Notes: a model not told the origin generated them from the sequence alone. A stretch of DNA of 64,000 nucleotides from an uncultured Roseobacter sp. (GCF_947493125.1 NZ_CANLQB010000004.1:1-64000), one strand, 5' to 3'; shown: positions 27,676-37,125, counted from the first letter of the stretch. Translations and numbers: made by a program.

Positions 27676-28907
27676 GCCGAGGCCGGGACGGGATCGTCCA
27701 CGAGTTCCGTGATCACTTTGGAGCTGCGCTCCAGCGTGCGGTGGACCGGGCATTTGTCGGCGATCTCCAGAAGGCGCGCGCGCTGTTCGGGATCGAGGTT
27801 ACCGGTCAGGGTGATGCGCCGTTTCCAGGTGTCGATCTTCTCGCCGACGGCGGTTTCCGCGTCCTGCGCGTGGACCTTGTTGTGGCTGACATCGACGGAG
27901 ACATGCGCCAGTGGCCAGCCCTTGCGGCGGGCGTACATGCGCAGGGTCATAGAGGTGCAGGCGCCGAGACCCGCCGACAAAAAACCGTATGGACTCAAAC
28001 CCTTATTGGTGCCGCCGTAGGCCAGCGGCTCATCGGCGAGCAGGTGGTGGCCATCGGAGGAGGTGATGTCGGTGAGGTAGCCTTCGGGGTCCGCTTCGGA
28101 GACGCGCAGCACGCCTTCGGGGGCGCCGGGCGGGGGCGCTGGCGGCGCGAGCGCGATGTAGCGGCGTGCCCAGGTGGCGATGACGTCAGCGGCATATTCC
28201 GCATCCTCGCTGCGGGTGATCAGGTGATCGGCGCTGTCGAGGGTCACGAAGCTCTTGGGATGTTTGGCGGTGAGGAAAATCTCGCCGGCGTTGTCGATGG
28301 AGACGGTCTCATCCCGGGGCGCGTGCAACACCAGAAGCGCGGCATTCAGCGCGCTGATCGACGGCGCCAGCGCGCCTTCGGCAAGATCCTCGACAAAGCC
28401 CTTGCCGATGCGGAAAGGCCGCCCGCCCAAGCTCACCTCAGCCGCCCCATGCGCCATGATCTCGGGCAGGGCCTCGGCGAAGTTATGTGTCACATGTTCC
28501 GGATCAAAGGGGGCGCCAAGCGTGGCTACGGCCTTGATATTGTTCAGTTTCGATGTGGCTTTCAGGACAGCCGCACCACCAAGAGAATGGCCGATCATCA
28601 GGCTCGGGGCCATGCCGCGCTCCGTCAGATAGCCATTGGCGGCGATGAGATCGTCGACGTTCGAGGTGAAGGAGGTATTGGCGAACTCGCCCTTGGAATG
28701 ACCGAGCCCGGTAAAGTCGAAACGCAGCACGGCGATGCCGATGGATGACAGCCGGGCCGCGATTCGACGGGCCGCGGGAATGTCCTTGCCGCAGGTGAAG
28801 CAATGCGCAAAGAGCGCGGTGGCCAGATGCGGGCCGTCGGGCAGATCGAGCCGCGCGGCGAGCTCCGAGCCATCGTGGCCGGGGAAGGTGATCCGTTCTG
28901 TGGGCAT
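27672..28907 (-). CDS. Alpha/beta hydrolase-OsmC fusion protein
   Basis: A 411-residue two-domain protein. The N-terminal half is an alpha/beta hydrolase with nucleophile elbow GHSLGGAAV and catalytic acid/His region (HAPRDETVSID, SADHLI). The C-terminal 150 residues are an OsmC domain with the two redox cysteines, in SAGLGACTSMTLRMYARRKG and DKCPVHRTLE. OsmC proteins reduce organic hydroperoxides. The fused hydrolase may supply or process its substrate. This fusion recurs in Rhodobacteraceae. The start at 28907 is the ATG that begins the hydrolase fold. Confidence 0.88.
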   Translation of the reverse strand: MPTERITFPGHDGSELAARLDLPDGPHLATALFAHCFTCGKDIPAARRIAARLSSIGIAVLRFDFTGLGHSKGEFANTSFTSNVDDLIAANGYLTERGMAPSLMIGHSLGGAAVLKATSKLNNIKAVATLGAPFDPEHVTHNFAEALPEIMAHGAAEVSLGGRPFRIGKGFVEDLAEGALAPSISALNAALLVLHAPRDETVSIDNAGEIFLTAKHPKSFVTLDSADHLITRSEDAEYAADVIATWARRYIALAPPAPPPGAPEGVLRVSEADPEGYLTDITSSDGHHLLADEPLAYGGTNKGLSPYGFLSAGLGACTSMTLRMYARRKGWPLAHVSVDVSHNKVHAQDAETAVGEKIDTWKRRITLTGNLDPEQRARLLEIADKCPVHRTLERSSKVITELVDDPVPASA

Positions 28908-29245
28908 GGCAGCGCTCCTTTGTGACCCCCAGAGTGGGGCGGCGGCGCGGACCATGCAAGAGGTGTGACAGAAGGATCACGGGGAGGTGACGGCGGGGGA
29001 CCCGGATGACGGCAAACACCGACGTTCGGCGGCGGGCCCCGGTAAGATGTACTCTGGCCCGGAAAACAAGGGGTTTGGCCTGTCTGTTTTGCGTCGGTAT
29101 TACGTCGGTATCACGTCGGTGCGCAGCGCGCGGGGCGGAAACCCGCTGGTAAGGGTTTGGGCCGCCTGGTTGTGCCTTTCCACCCCCCGTCCCAGCGCCT
29201 AGTCAGGCTGCTCACGAGCAATCAAAAATCAGGAGACTTGAGGCA
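28908..29245. other. Intergenic region with short tandem repeats before the beta-lactamase gene
   Basis: This 338-bp divergent region has no convincing gene. A short open frame within it has no ribosome site, homology or signal. It holds three 11-bp tandem repeats at 29091-29123 and an inverted ACCGACG at 29018-29024. The promoters of both flanking genes must lie here. Confidence 0.6.
29091..29123. repeat. Three tandem 11-bp repeats containing CGTCGGT
   Basis: GCGTCGGTATT, ACGTCGGTATC and ACGTCGGTGCG follow without gaps. All share CGTCGGT at an 11-bp period, one turn of the helix, as expected of a protein-binding array. An inverted copy (ACCGACG) lies at 29018-29024. They are about 125-155 bp upstream of the beta-lactamase start. 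Confidence 0.6.
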
Positions 29246-30055
29246 ATGACCCTTCGGACATGGGTGACGGTTGGTGCGCTGTGGGCCGGTGTGGCCGCGG
29301 CGGAGCCGGCGGATATTTCGCGTTTTGTGAGCGATGCGGGCGCCGACCCCGCAACCAGCGTCGTGCTGGTGCAGCGCCTGTCGGACGGGCATCAATGGAG
29401 CAGCAACCCGGCCCGCGCCGAGACGCGGTTCGTGCCCGCCTCCACGTCGAAAATCCCGCATACGCTCATCGCATTGGAGACCGGCCTTGCGACGCCGGAG
29501 ACGGTCTTTGCCTGGGACGGCGAGGAGCGGTTTCTGGAGTCCTGGAACCAGGACCAGACCCTGACGCGGGCGTTCCAGCGCTCGGCTGTTTGGGTCTATC
29601 AGGAGATCGCCCGGAGCACGGGCGGCGAGACCATGGCACGCTGGCTGACGCGGTTCGGTTATGGCAATGCGGATGTGGGCGGCGCGCAGGATCTTGAGAC
29701 CTATTGGCTGCGCGGCCCGCTGGCGATCAGCGCGCAGGAGCAGGTGGTGTTCCTTGCCCGGTTGGCGCAGGGCGAGCTACCGCTGTCACCGCAGACCTAC
29801 ACGGATGCGCGCCGGATCATGATGGCGGAGCAGCAGGGCGAGCGGGTGCTTCATGCCAAGACGGGCTATGCGCTGCGCGGGGCGCAGGTCGATCTGGGCT
29901 GGTACGTGGGCTGGGTCGACGCCGGGGCCGAGACCTATGTCTTTGCGATGAACATGGATCTGCCGGGCTTTGACGCAGCCCCCGAGCGGCAACGTGTGAC
30001 CCGCCATGTTCTGGACCGGCTGGAGATCTTCCCGAAGCCCGCGCAGGAGCAATAG
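29246..30055 (+). CDS. Class D (OXA-type) beta-lactamase
   Basis: A 269-residue periplasmic serine hydrolase with signal peptide cleaved near residue 19. Class D motifs are all present: S66-T-S-K69 in PASTSKIP, SAV at 113-115, YGN at 139-141 and KTG at 205-207, followed by WYVGWV. The order and spacing match OXA enzymes. OXA enzymes usually have STFK at the active site; here it is STSK. It is probably a chromosomal intrinsic enzyme, since nothing mobile is near. The substrate range cannot be read from sequence. Confidence 0.92.
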   Translation: MTLRTWVTVGALWAGVAAAEPADISRFVSDAGADPATSVVLVQRLSDGHQWSSNPARAETRFVPASTSKIPHTLIALETGLATPETVFAWDGEERFLESWNQDQTLTRAFQRSAVWVYQEIARSTGGETMARWLTRFGYGNADVGGAQDLETYWLRGPLAISAQEQVVFLARLAQGELPLSPQTYTDARRIMMAEQQGERVLHAKTGYALRGAQVDLGWYVGWVDAGAETYVFAMNMDLPGFDAAPERQRVTRHVLDRLEIFPKPAQEQ

Positions 30056-30113
30056 CGGCAGACCGTCCGGATGGGCCCCGGCGGGCAGCGGCCTGCAGAC
30101 GCGGGGCGCTGCC

Positions 30114-30839
30114 TCACACATGCTGCCCGCCGTTGATTTCGATTTCCGTGCCATTCACGTAAGACGACGCATCCGAGCAGAGAAAGTAGATGACGTCGGC
30201 GACTTCATCGACGCTTCCCAACCGCCGCAGGGGCAGGGTTTCGACAATCTTCTCCGTCCCGGGGGAGAGAATGGAGGTTTCGATCTCGCCCGGGGCAATT
30301 GCGTTGACGCGCACACCCAGCGGGCCGAAGTCATGGGCCATTTCCCGCGTCAGCGCCGCAAGTGCGGCTTTCGATGTGGCATAGGCGGCACCGGCGAAGG
30401 GGTGCACGCGGGCCCCCGCGATGGAGGTCACGTTCACGACCGACCCCTTCGCCTGCATCAGCTCCTCCTTGAGACCCCGCGACAGCACGATGGGGGCGAA
30501 GAAATTGACGTGGAACACCTTGCCCCAGTCCAGAAGGTCTGTGTCGAGCGTGTTCAGGCGGGCGCCCTGCGCCCCTTTCGGCGAAATGCCCGCGTTGTTG
30601 ACCAAGCCGTGCAGCGGCCCGTCCAACCGCTCGCGGATCACCTCCACCGCATTGATGATGTCCGCGGGATCGGACAGGTCGATCTGAATGTGGTTCTCGG
30701 CGCCACCGGGCCAGGGGCAGCTGGGATCGAAGGCCTGGCGCGAGCAGGTCAGGACGCGCCAGCCTTCGCGCGAGAACTTCTTGACGGCTGCGTGGCCGAT
30801 GCCGCGGCTTGCTCCTGTCAGAAGAAGGGTTCTCGTCAC
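30114..30839 (-). CDS. Short-chain dehydrogenase/reductase
   Basis: A 241-residue classical SDR: cofactor loop TGASRGIG (residues 8-15), NNAGIS, and catalytic YxxxK in AYATSKAALAAL. The DLSDPADI segment after the second strand binds the cofactor adenine; NAD versus NADP preference is unclear. Substrate is unknown. It is convergent with the beta-lactamase gene and upstream of no obvious partner. Confidence 0.88.
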   Translation of the reverse strand: MTRTLLLTGASRGIGHAAVKKFSREGWRVLTCSRQAFDPSCPWPGGAENHIQIDLSDPADIINAVEVIRERLDGPLHGLVNNAGISPKGAQGARLNTLDTDLLDWGKVFHVNFFAPIVLSRGLKEELMQAKGSVVNVTSIAGARVHPFAGAAYATSKAALAALTREMAHDFGPLGVRVNAIAPGEIETSILSPGTEKIVETLPLRRLGSVDEVADVIYFLCSDASSYVNGTEIEINGGQHV

Positions 30840-30901
30840 GGCGACCTCGGGACTCTAACGGGCGGGGTGACTTTCAATATAGGCCGTGATCGCAGACCGG
30901 C

Positions 30902-30945
30902 AAAAGGGCACCGGCGCTCCTGGCCGGGCGAGGGGGGCCGGCGCC
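30902..30945 (-). terminator. Possible terminator of dddP
   Basis: On the minus strand GGCGCCGGC (30937-30945) can pair with GCCGGTGCC (30907-30915) with one G-U pair. This is followed by CTTTTG. The loop is long and GC-rich, so the call is tentative. Confidence 0.4.
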
Positions 30946-30951
30946 GGGGGC

Positions 30952-32292
30952 TCAGAGCCCCTGCAAGGCGGCGTCGAAGGGGTAGCGGGTGAGGTTCTCG
31001 TAGCCGTCTTCGGTGATCAGCACCTGATCTTCGAGCTTGATCGAGAAGTCGCCGCCCACTTCGCCGACCAGCACCTCGACGCAGAGGGTCATGCCCGGTT
31101 CCAGCGGATAGTCATAGGCGCCCGGCACGGCCTTGTCGGGGTAGGCGACCATCGGCCATTCGTCACAGAGGCCCACGCCGTGGATCAGGCAGCCGTACTT
31201 CTGCTGCTGGTATTTGTCGTCCAGCACATGGGTGTTGGCGGTCAGCTCCGGGATCGTCACCCCGGGTTTCAGCATCTCCATATTGGTCTGGATATGCTCG
31301 ATGCTGTGCTGCATGGCGTAGATCATATCGGGGCGCGGTTTCTGATCGCCGATCCACCAGCTGCGCGAGATGTCGGTGCAGATGCCGTAGGCGCCGACGA
31401 GGTCGGTGTCGAAGGAGATGATCTCGTTCAGCTGACAGACGCGGGCGCCGCATTCCTGGAACCAGGGGTTGGTGCGGGGGCCGGAGGCGAGCAGACGGGT
31501 TTCGATCCATTCGCCGCCGCGCTTGATGTTTTCGGCGTGCAGCACGGCCCAGATGTCATCCTCGCAGGTGGTGCCGTCGCCGACGTTGGCGCGGGCGAAG
31601 TCTTCCATCGCGTACATGGCGGCTTCGCAGGCGTGCACGGCGCAGCGCATGGCGCGGATTTCATCGGGGCCCTTCACGGCGCGGGACTTCTCGGTCACCT
31701 CCTCACCGTCCATGATTTCCAGGCCATGGGCCTCAAGGCTGCGCAGCCCGTGCACCATGATCTTGTCGACAGCGAGGCGGCTGTGGCCGGGCGCGTGTTC
31801 GTCCAGCAGGTCGCGCACCTCGGCGGCGAAAACATCCGCCTGGGTATGGGTGCGGTCGCCGGTGGCGAAGTAGAACATCGACGCGCCCGAACGCTGTTCG
31901 CGAACCAGCGGGTTGAATTTCGACAGGAAGGGGGAGTTCTTGTAGTCCCACATCACCATGTAGCCGTCGGCGCAGAGCAGCACCGCGCGGAACGGGTTGT
32001 GGGTGTTCCAGAGCTGCATGTTGGTGCTGTCGGTGGCGTAGCGGATGTTGAGCGGGTCGAACATCAGCAGGCCGCCATAGCCACGGTCGACGATGTGCCG
32101 GGTGAGCCGCGCGTGGCGGTAGGCGCGCATGGCGGGCAGGTCGGGCAGTGTCAGGCCCGCGGCCTCCCATTCGGCAAAGGCGCGCTGGGTCGGGCCTATT
32201 TCGATGCGATCCTGATCGTTGGGCGTGCCGTCGCCCAGAAGCGCGCCGCGGGTCGGGTCGATCTTGCGGGTGTCGCTGAAGTGCTGATTCAT
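30952..32292 (-). CDS. dddP: Dimethylsulfoniopropionate lyase DddP
   Basis: A 446-residue M24-peptidase-fold enzyme that cleaves DMSP to dimethyl sulfide and acrylate. The start at 32292 begins MNQHFSDTRKIDPTRGALLG, the DddP N-terminus. The middle contains GLLMFDPLNIRYATDSTNMQ and LLCADGYMVMWDYKNSPFLS, very close to the Roseovarius and Ruegeria proteins. The metal-site residues lie in SFDTDLVGAYGICTD, HGVGLCDEWP, CVEVLVGE and KLEDQVLI. These are Fe-binding positions in DddP rather than peptidase residues. It is divergent from the DUF3445 gene at 32419. No acrylate-utilisation gene is adjacent. Confidence 0.96.
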   Translation of the reverse strand: MNQHFSDTRKIDPTRGALLGDGTPNDQDRIEIGPTQRAFAEWEAAGLTLPDLPAMRAYRHARLTRHIVDRGYGGLLMFDPLNIRYATDSTNMQLWNTHNPFRAVLLCADGYMVMWDYKNSPFLSKFNPLVREQRSGASMFYFATGDRTHTQADVFAAEVRDLLDEHAPGHSRLAVDKIMVHGLRSLEAHGLEIMDGEEVTEKSRAVKGPDEIRAMRCAVHACEAAMYAMEDFARANVGDGTTCEDDIWAVLHAENIKRGGEWIETRLLASGPRTNPWFQECGARVCQLNEIISFDTDLVGAYGICTDISRSWWIGDQKPRPDMIYAMQHSIEHIQTNMEMLKPGVTIPELTANTHVLDDKYQQQKYGCLIHGVGLCDEWPMVAYPDKAVPGAYDYPLEPGMTLCVEVLVGEVGGDFSIKLEDQVLITEDGYENLTRYPFDAALQGL

Positions 32293-32418
32293 CCTGGGGT
32301 CCTGTCGCTGCCGTAGAATCAGCTTGCGCGCGATTCGCCGCGCGCGGATGCTTGTCTGCGACATGGGCGCGCGTCGTTTTTTGCGGACGGAGCCGGGACT
32401 GGGCGCTAAGGCTTTGCC

Positions 32419-33150
32419 ATGGTTGAGATTTTGCAAAAGGCGATTCCCGACGAGATGCTGGAGCCGCGGAGGTTGCCCGGGGTGCAGCCGCTGGGGGAGC
32501 CCTGGCTACGGGTGGATGACGCCTATGCGGCGCAGATGGCGCATCGCCGTGGACTGATCGCGGACCGGCGGGCGGAAGTGTATTGGCTCGATGGGGCGGC
32601 CGAGATGGCTGCTGCGGAGGTGTTGGTGGAGGCGCTGGCGCTGTTGCCCGGGCTGGGGTTTGCGGTGGAGGGACGGCGGTGTGTCTGCCCCGACGGTGTC
32701 GAGGTTGATCTGGAGGCGGAAGCGCCGCTGGTGGTGCTGGGGAAGCTGGTGCAGGAGGACATCTGCATCATGGAACAGCGCGGGGCGGAGCATGTGCTGG
32801 TGGCCGCCTGCCTGTGTTTTCCGGCCCGCTGGTTGCTGAGCGAGAAGGCGGGGCGCCCGCTCTTGCATATCCATGGCGCCGTGGATCACTACGACGAGGA
32901 TATGGCGCGACGGGTCCAGCGGCTCTTTGACGGGGTGCAGGTGGGGCGCCCGCTCTGGCGGTTCAACGGCTTGCCCGAAACGGAGCCTGAGCTCTTCCAG
33001 CCGCGCTCGGTTCTGGCGCCGCCCCGGACCCGGCCGGAGGGCGCAGCGCCCTATTGGCGGGCGGAGCGGCAGTGCATCGTGCGGATGCCGGAGAGCGGGG
33101 CGGTGGTGTTTTCGATCCACACCTATGTTGTGCGGGGGGCGGCCGGGTAA
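32419..33150 (+). CDS. DUF3445 protein, haem-dependent oxidative N-demethylase-like
   Basis: A 243-residue protein with the DUF3445 core: LGKLVQEDICIMEQ, then HVLVAACLCFPARWLLSEKA, then the conserved RPLWRFNGLPETEPELFQPR. Characterised relatives are haem-dependent oxidative N-demethylases acting on methylamines. Its start is 127 bp from the divergent dddP start, so a shared control region is possible. A role in marine methylated-amine use is an inference. Confidence 0.82.
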   Translation: MVEILQKAIPDEMLEPRRLPGVQPLGEPWLRVDDAYAAQMAHRRGLIADRRAEVYWLDGAAEMAAAEVLVEALALLPGLGFAVEGRRCVCPDGVEVDLEAEAPLVVLGKLVQEDICIMEQRGAEHVLVAACLCFPARWLLSEKAGRPLLHIHGAVDHYDEDMARRVQRLFDGVQVGRPLWRFNGLPETEPELFQPRSVLAPPRTRPEGAAPYWRAERQCIVRMPESGAVVFSIHTYVVRGAAG

Positions 33151-33380
33151 GAACGGCGCGGCACCGCTGCAGCCGGACAGGCGGGCGGTGCCGGGGACCC
33201 GCGGGAGAGCCGCGCCCGCCTGTCAAACCGGCGGGGGGCTTTCGGTGAACCGGTGCGGGTGTGGCTCGGGGTTGACGGGGGATGCGCCACCGGTCCGAGC
33301 CCCCCGGTGCGCCCGGGCGACCGCTGCCCGGCGGTGCGCCGGGCATGGCCGAGGTCTGGCGCAGGGGGCTGCCCGGGCGA

Positions 33381-33824
33381 TCAGTCCCGCGCCCAATGAC
33401 CGTGCAGAACCATCTGCGGCACCCCATCTGAGGTCTTCTGCGGGCTGCGGCCTTGGGCGTCCAGCGTGCAGCTGATCTGGCGGCGCAGACAGGAGAACTG
33501 CGTTGAGCGCGCCACATCGACGGGCGTGTCGAGCCGCAGGGTCAGCCGCCAATGGCGCGCGCCGCGGCGCTCCGCGCCATGTACCTGACCGCGGAACGGG
33601 TGCCCGAGATAGCGGCCCGAGACCCGCTGGCCCACTTGCCAGGCGGGCTTTGGCGCGTCGCCTGCGAGGGCGCAGAGCGTGTTCCAGTCGCGCGCGCCCC
33701 ACTGGTGGGCGATGGCCTCGAGGGCGGCGCTGTGCGACAGGGTCTGGCCGGTCTCGGCCAGTCTGGCCCGCAAGCGCCGGGCCTGGGCCTTCAGCGCGTC
33801 GCGGGAGGGAAGTGCGATATCCAT
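33381..33824 (-). CDS. Glyoxalase-related (GRP-type) domain protein
   Basis: About 147 residues. The N-terminal helical part (LKAQARRLRARLAETGQTLS, then HSAALEAIAHQWGARDWNTL) and the C-terminal barrel (VSGRYLGHPFRGQVHGAE, then RSPQKTSDGVPQMVLHG) match proteins annotated as glyoxalase superfamily or glyoxalase-related in alphaproteobacteria. Three ATGs occur in a row at the start; the third (33824) is spaced best from GGAG. Biochemical activity is unknown. The 230 bp between this gene and the DUF3445 gene hold no recognisable feature. Confidence 0.7.
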   Translation of the reverse strand: MDIALPSRDALKAQARRLRARLAETGQTLSHSAALEAIAHQWGARDWNTLCALAGDAPKPAWQVGQRVSGRYLGHPFRGQVHGAERRGARHWRLTLRLDTPVDVARSTQFSCLRRQISCTLDAQGRSPQKTSDGVPQMVLHGHWARD

Positions 33825-34012
33825 CATCATCTCCATCAGGTCGCGGGGCGGTCGGGGTGTTCGCATTGCCAGGCCGATGTGCGAACCCATGGGATCAAAG
33901 ATCAGGACAGACGCCCGTGGCTTCACCAGATGCGAACGGCAGGTGCACGGAACCTCTCGGTGCATCTATGCCGTGCGCCGCGCTCTGGCAAGGGGGTTTT
34001 GGAGGGCGGGCG

Positions 34013-34936
34013 TCAGCTCATCAGTGCGAGGTCCTCTTCGCCCACGTCCTGCCGGGTGGCGAGGCTGCCGGGCGCCTTGCCCGCGAAGGTCTGTGCAAGA
34101 TCCGCATAGAGCGCGCTGCTGTCGAACCACCAGCGATGCGAGCGGGCCTTGCCGCGTTTGCCGGGGGGCACGTCGCGCAGGTATTGCGGGGTGGCGTTCA
34201 CGTCGATGTGGGTGGTCTCGGTGATCGTGGGCAGGCCGTCGCGGCCCACGCGTTTGCGGAATCCGTCGGTGAAGGCCGAGATCGGCAGCACCCGGTCGCC
34301 CTCGCTGTAGTAATTGGTGAAGCGGCGGGCGCGGTGGGACAGCAGCAGCGCGCCCCAGGCGCCCTTGCCGAGCCAGTTGCGTGCGACGTCGCCGGACAGG
34401 AAGGCGATTTCATTTGCCCGCCAGGCGCTGGCCCCGGGCCCGGCGGTGTCATCGAAGTTGGAAAAGCCGCGCAGGATCACATAGGCGCCCATGGAGTGGG
34501 CGATGAGGTTGATCTTGGGGCGCGGCGACAGCGCCAGAAGCGGCAGGATGCCATCGCGGACCAGGAACTGCGCGGTGTCTTTCACGCGGTTGCGGTCCTG
34601 GTCGTAGGAGAAGACCTTGCCATCGCTGGGCCAGTCATAGCCGATCACCGCGCCCTTGTAGCCTTGGGCGCGCAGGCCTGTCTTGATCTTGTCGAGGCGG
34701 CGGAGCATGTCGATCTGGTCGGTGTTGAAGCCGTGCACGTAGACGGTGATTTCGTTTGCGCTGGCCTCCTGTTTCACCTGGCGCAGCCAGTCGGACTGGC
34801 TGATGGCGCCGCCGCTCCAGCGGCCCTTGCTGTCGGGGCCCTTGGTGATCTGGACAAAACGCGTGAGGGCGGCGGGGTTGTTGGTGAATTTCTGCTTGGC
34901 GGCATTATACGTACGGCGGGTGAAAAACAGGGTCAT
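34013..34936 (-). CDS. DUF900-type alpha/beta hydrolase
   Basis: A 307-residue protein of the DUF900 alpha/beta hydrolase group. It has the oxyanion-strand motif VYVHGFN, GYDWPSDGK, and the nucleophile elbow IAHSMGAYV. The catalytic histidine is likely in the DRVLPISAF to THIDVN region. There is no signal peptide. The substrate is unknown. Start 34936 is preferred over the upstream ATG, which adds 15 residues lacking homology. Confidence 0.8.
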   Translation of the reverse strand: MTLFFTRRTYNAAKQKFTNNPAALTRFVQITKGPDSKGRWSGGAISQSDWLRQVKQEASANEITVYVHGFNTDQIDMLRRLDKIKTGLRAQGYKGAVIGYDWPSDGKVFSYDQDRNRVKDTAQFLVRDGILPLLALSPRPKINLIAHSMGAYVILRGFSNFDDTAGPGASAWRANEIAFLSGDVARNWLGKGAWGALLLSHRARRFTNYYSEGDRVLPISAFTDGFRKRVGRDGLPTITETTHIDVNATPQYLRDVPPGKRGKARSHRWWFDSSALYADLAQTFAGKAPGSLATRQDVGEEDLALMS

Positions 34937-35036
34937 GAAATGTCTCCGGTAAAAATGCGTCGATGAAATGCCATCGATCATGCACCAGAATTGTCAAAAC
35001 GCAAAATGCCGAATGATCGGTCTGTGATCCGGCGGT

Positions 35037-35072
35037 GCGCGGCCCGTCCGGCGGGGGCCGGACGGGCCGCGC
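35037..35072. repeat. Perfect 16-bp inverted repeat with 4-base loop
   Basis: GCGCGGCCCGTCCGGC (35037-35052) and GCCGGACGGGCCGCGC (35057-35072) are exactly complementary, separated by GGGG. There is no T run on either side. It lies in the 380-bp region 34937-35316, which has no gene. That region otherwise contains the two glnA-proximal hairpins listed below. Confidence 0.8.
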
Positions 35073-35165
35073 GTGCTCTTCTATTCGACGCCCGCGGGGC
35101 GCGGGCGCGCGCCTGTGGCGGGCGGGGCGTGTTCGGGAGAGGTTTTTGGGGCTAAGACGTATGGA

Positions 35166-35194
35166 AAAAGGCGCGGAGAGTGTCCGCGCCTTTT
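35166..35194 (-). terminator. Intrinsic terminator (bidirectional) downstream of glnA
   Basis: AAAAGGCGCGGA (35166-35177) and TCCGCGCCTTTT (35183-35194) form a perfect 12-bp stem with a 5-base loop and T tracts in both directions. It is about 120 bp past the glnA stop codon. Confidence 0.85.
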
Positions 35195-35293
35195 CGCATT
35201 TGTTCGACCGGGCGGACTCCGCACGTTTTCTTCGAAAACACGCTCTGTCCGCTGACGTCGGGTTGACCGTTTGTCAACCCAACTGACCCGGCT

Positions 35294-35326
35294 CAGTTGC
35301 TAGAGGCCCTTGGCCTCTAGCAACTG
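35294..35326. repeat. 15-bp hairpin enclosing the glnA stop codon
   Basis: CAGTTGCTAGAGGCC (35294-35308) and GGCCTCTAGCAACTG (35312-35326) are perfectly complementary around a 3-base loop. The glnA stop codon (35317-35319) lies in one arm. There is no T run after it. It may protect the mRNA 3' end or affect termination further on. Confidence 0.8.
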
Positions 35327-36720
35327 TAATACATCCCGAATTCGACCGGGTGCGGGGTGTGCTCGTAGGTTTCGATCTCTTCCATCTTGAGCTCGATGTA
35401 GCCTTCGATCTGGTCCTTGGTGAAGACGTCACCGGCGAGCAGGAAGTCCATGTCGGCCTCGAGCTCGGTGATCGCTTCGCGCAAGCTGCCGCAGACCGTC
35501 GGGATGCCTTCCAACTCTTCGGCGGGCAGATCATAGAGGTTCTTGTCCATCGCCTCGCCCGGATCGATCTTGTTGGTGATGCCGTCGAGACCGGCCATCA
35601 GGAGGGCGGCGAAGCACAGGTAAGGGTTGGCCGCCGGATCGGGGAAGCGCGCTTCGACGCGCTTGGCCTTCGGGCTTTCGGTCCACGGGATCCGGACACA
35701 GCCCGAGCGGTTGCGGGCGGAGTAGGCGCGCAGCACCGGGGCCTCGAAGCCCGGGATCAGGCGCTTGTAGGAGTTGGTGGACGGGTTGGTGAAGGCGTTG
35801 AGCGCCTTGGCGTGCTTGAGAATGCCGCCGATGAACCACAGCGCTTCATCCGAGAGATCGGCGTATTTGTCGCCTGCAAAGAGCGGTTTGCCGTCTTTCC
35901 AGATTGACATGTTGCAGTGCATGCCGGTGCCGTTGTCGCCGTAGATCGGCTTGGGCATGAAGGTGGCGGATTTGCCATAGGCGTGGGCCACGTTGTGGAT
36001 CACGTATTTGTATTTCTGCAGCTCATCCGCCTGTTTGGTGAGGCTGTCGAAGATCAGGCCCAGCTCGTGCTGGCAGGAGGCCACCTCGTGGTGATGCTTG
36101 TCGACCTTCATGCCGATGCGCTTCATGGTGGAGAGCATCTCGGAGCGCAGATCCATGGATTCGTCCACCGGGTTCACGGGGAAGTAGCCGCCCTTGACGC
36201 CGGGGCGGTGGCCCATGTTGCCCATCTCGTAGTCGGTGTCGGTGTTCCAGGAGCCGTCGATCGCGTCGACCTCGTAGGAGACCTTGTTGATGGAGTTGGA
36301 GTATTTGACGTTGTCGAAGAGGAAGAACTCCGCTTCGGGGCCGAAATAGGCCACATCGCCGATGCCGGAGGACTTGAGGTAGGCCTCGGCCTTCTGTGCA
36401 GTCGAGCGCGGGTCGCGCTCGTAGGCTTCGCCGGTGTCGGGCTCGACGATGGAGCAGTGCAGGCAGACGGTCTTTTCCGCGTAGAAGGGATCGACATAGG
36501 CGCTGTCCACATCGGGCATCAGCTTCATGTCGGAGGCCTCGATGGATTTCCAACCGGCGATGGAGGAGCCATCGAACATGAAGCCTTCCTCGAGGAAATC
36601 CTCGTCGACCTGGTCGGACATCACCGTGACGTGCTGCAGCTTGCCGCGCGGGTCGGTGAAGCGGATGTCGACGTAGGCCACGTCCTCATCCTTGATCATC
36701 TTAAGCAGTTCAGAGCTCAT
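35317..36720 (-). CDS. glnA: Glutamine synthetase type I
   Basis: A 467-residue dodecameric enzyme forming glutamine from glutamate, ammonia and ATP. The N-terminal [42 protein letters not shown] and [14 protein letters not shown] are diagnostic. The adenylylation tyrosine lies in [11 protein letters not shown] near residue 397, so activity should be controlled by GlnE. It follows glnB by 45 bp and is co-transcribed with it. Confidence 0.97.
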   Translation of the reverse strand: MSSELLKMIKDEDVAYVDIRFTDPRGKLQHVTVMSDQVDEDFLEEGFMFDGSSIAGWKSIEASDMKLMPDVDSAYVDPFYAEKTVCLHCSIVEPDTGEAYERDPRSTAQKAEAYLKSSGIGDVAYFGPEAEFFLFDNVKYSNSINKVSYEVDAIDGSWNTDTDYEMGNMGHRPGVKGGYFPVNPVDESMDLRSEMLSTMKRIGMKVDKHHHEVASCQHELGLIFDSLTKQADELQKYKYVIHNVAHAYGKSATFMPKPIYGDNGTGMHCNMSIWKDGKPLFAGDKYADLSDEALWFIGGILKHAKALNAFTNPSTNSYKRLIPGFEAPVLRAYSARNRSGCVRIPWTESPKAKRVEARFPDPAANPYLCFAALLMAGLDGITNKIDPGEAMDKNLYDLPAEELEGIPTVCGSLREAITELEADMDFLLAGDVFTKDQIEGYIELKMEEIETYEHTPHPVEFGMYYSC

Positions 36721-36765
36721 TCTTGTATATCCCTCTTGGTTGGAATGATGTGTCTGTCGCGCGCG

Positions 36766-37125
<360 letters not shown>

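Noticed and set aside
28987-29202. A 71-codon frame before the beta-lactamase gene
   Set aside because: No Shine-Dalgarno, no homology; it covers the 11-bp repeats, so regulatory DNA is a better reading.
29246-30055. Recently acquired resistance gene
   Set aside because: No transposase, integron or attachment site is near, and base composition matches the neighbourhood. An intrinsic chromosomal class D enzyme is more likely.
30886-32316. A 476-codon open frame antisense to dddP
   Set aside because: dddP on the other strand is unmistakable; the antisense product is Gly/Val/His-rich with no recognisable motif.
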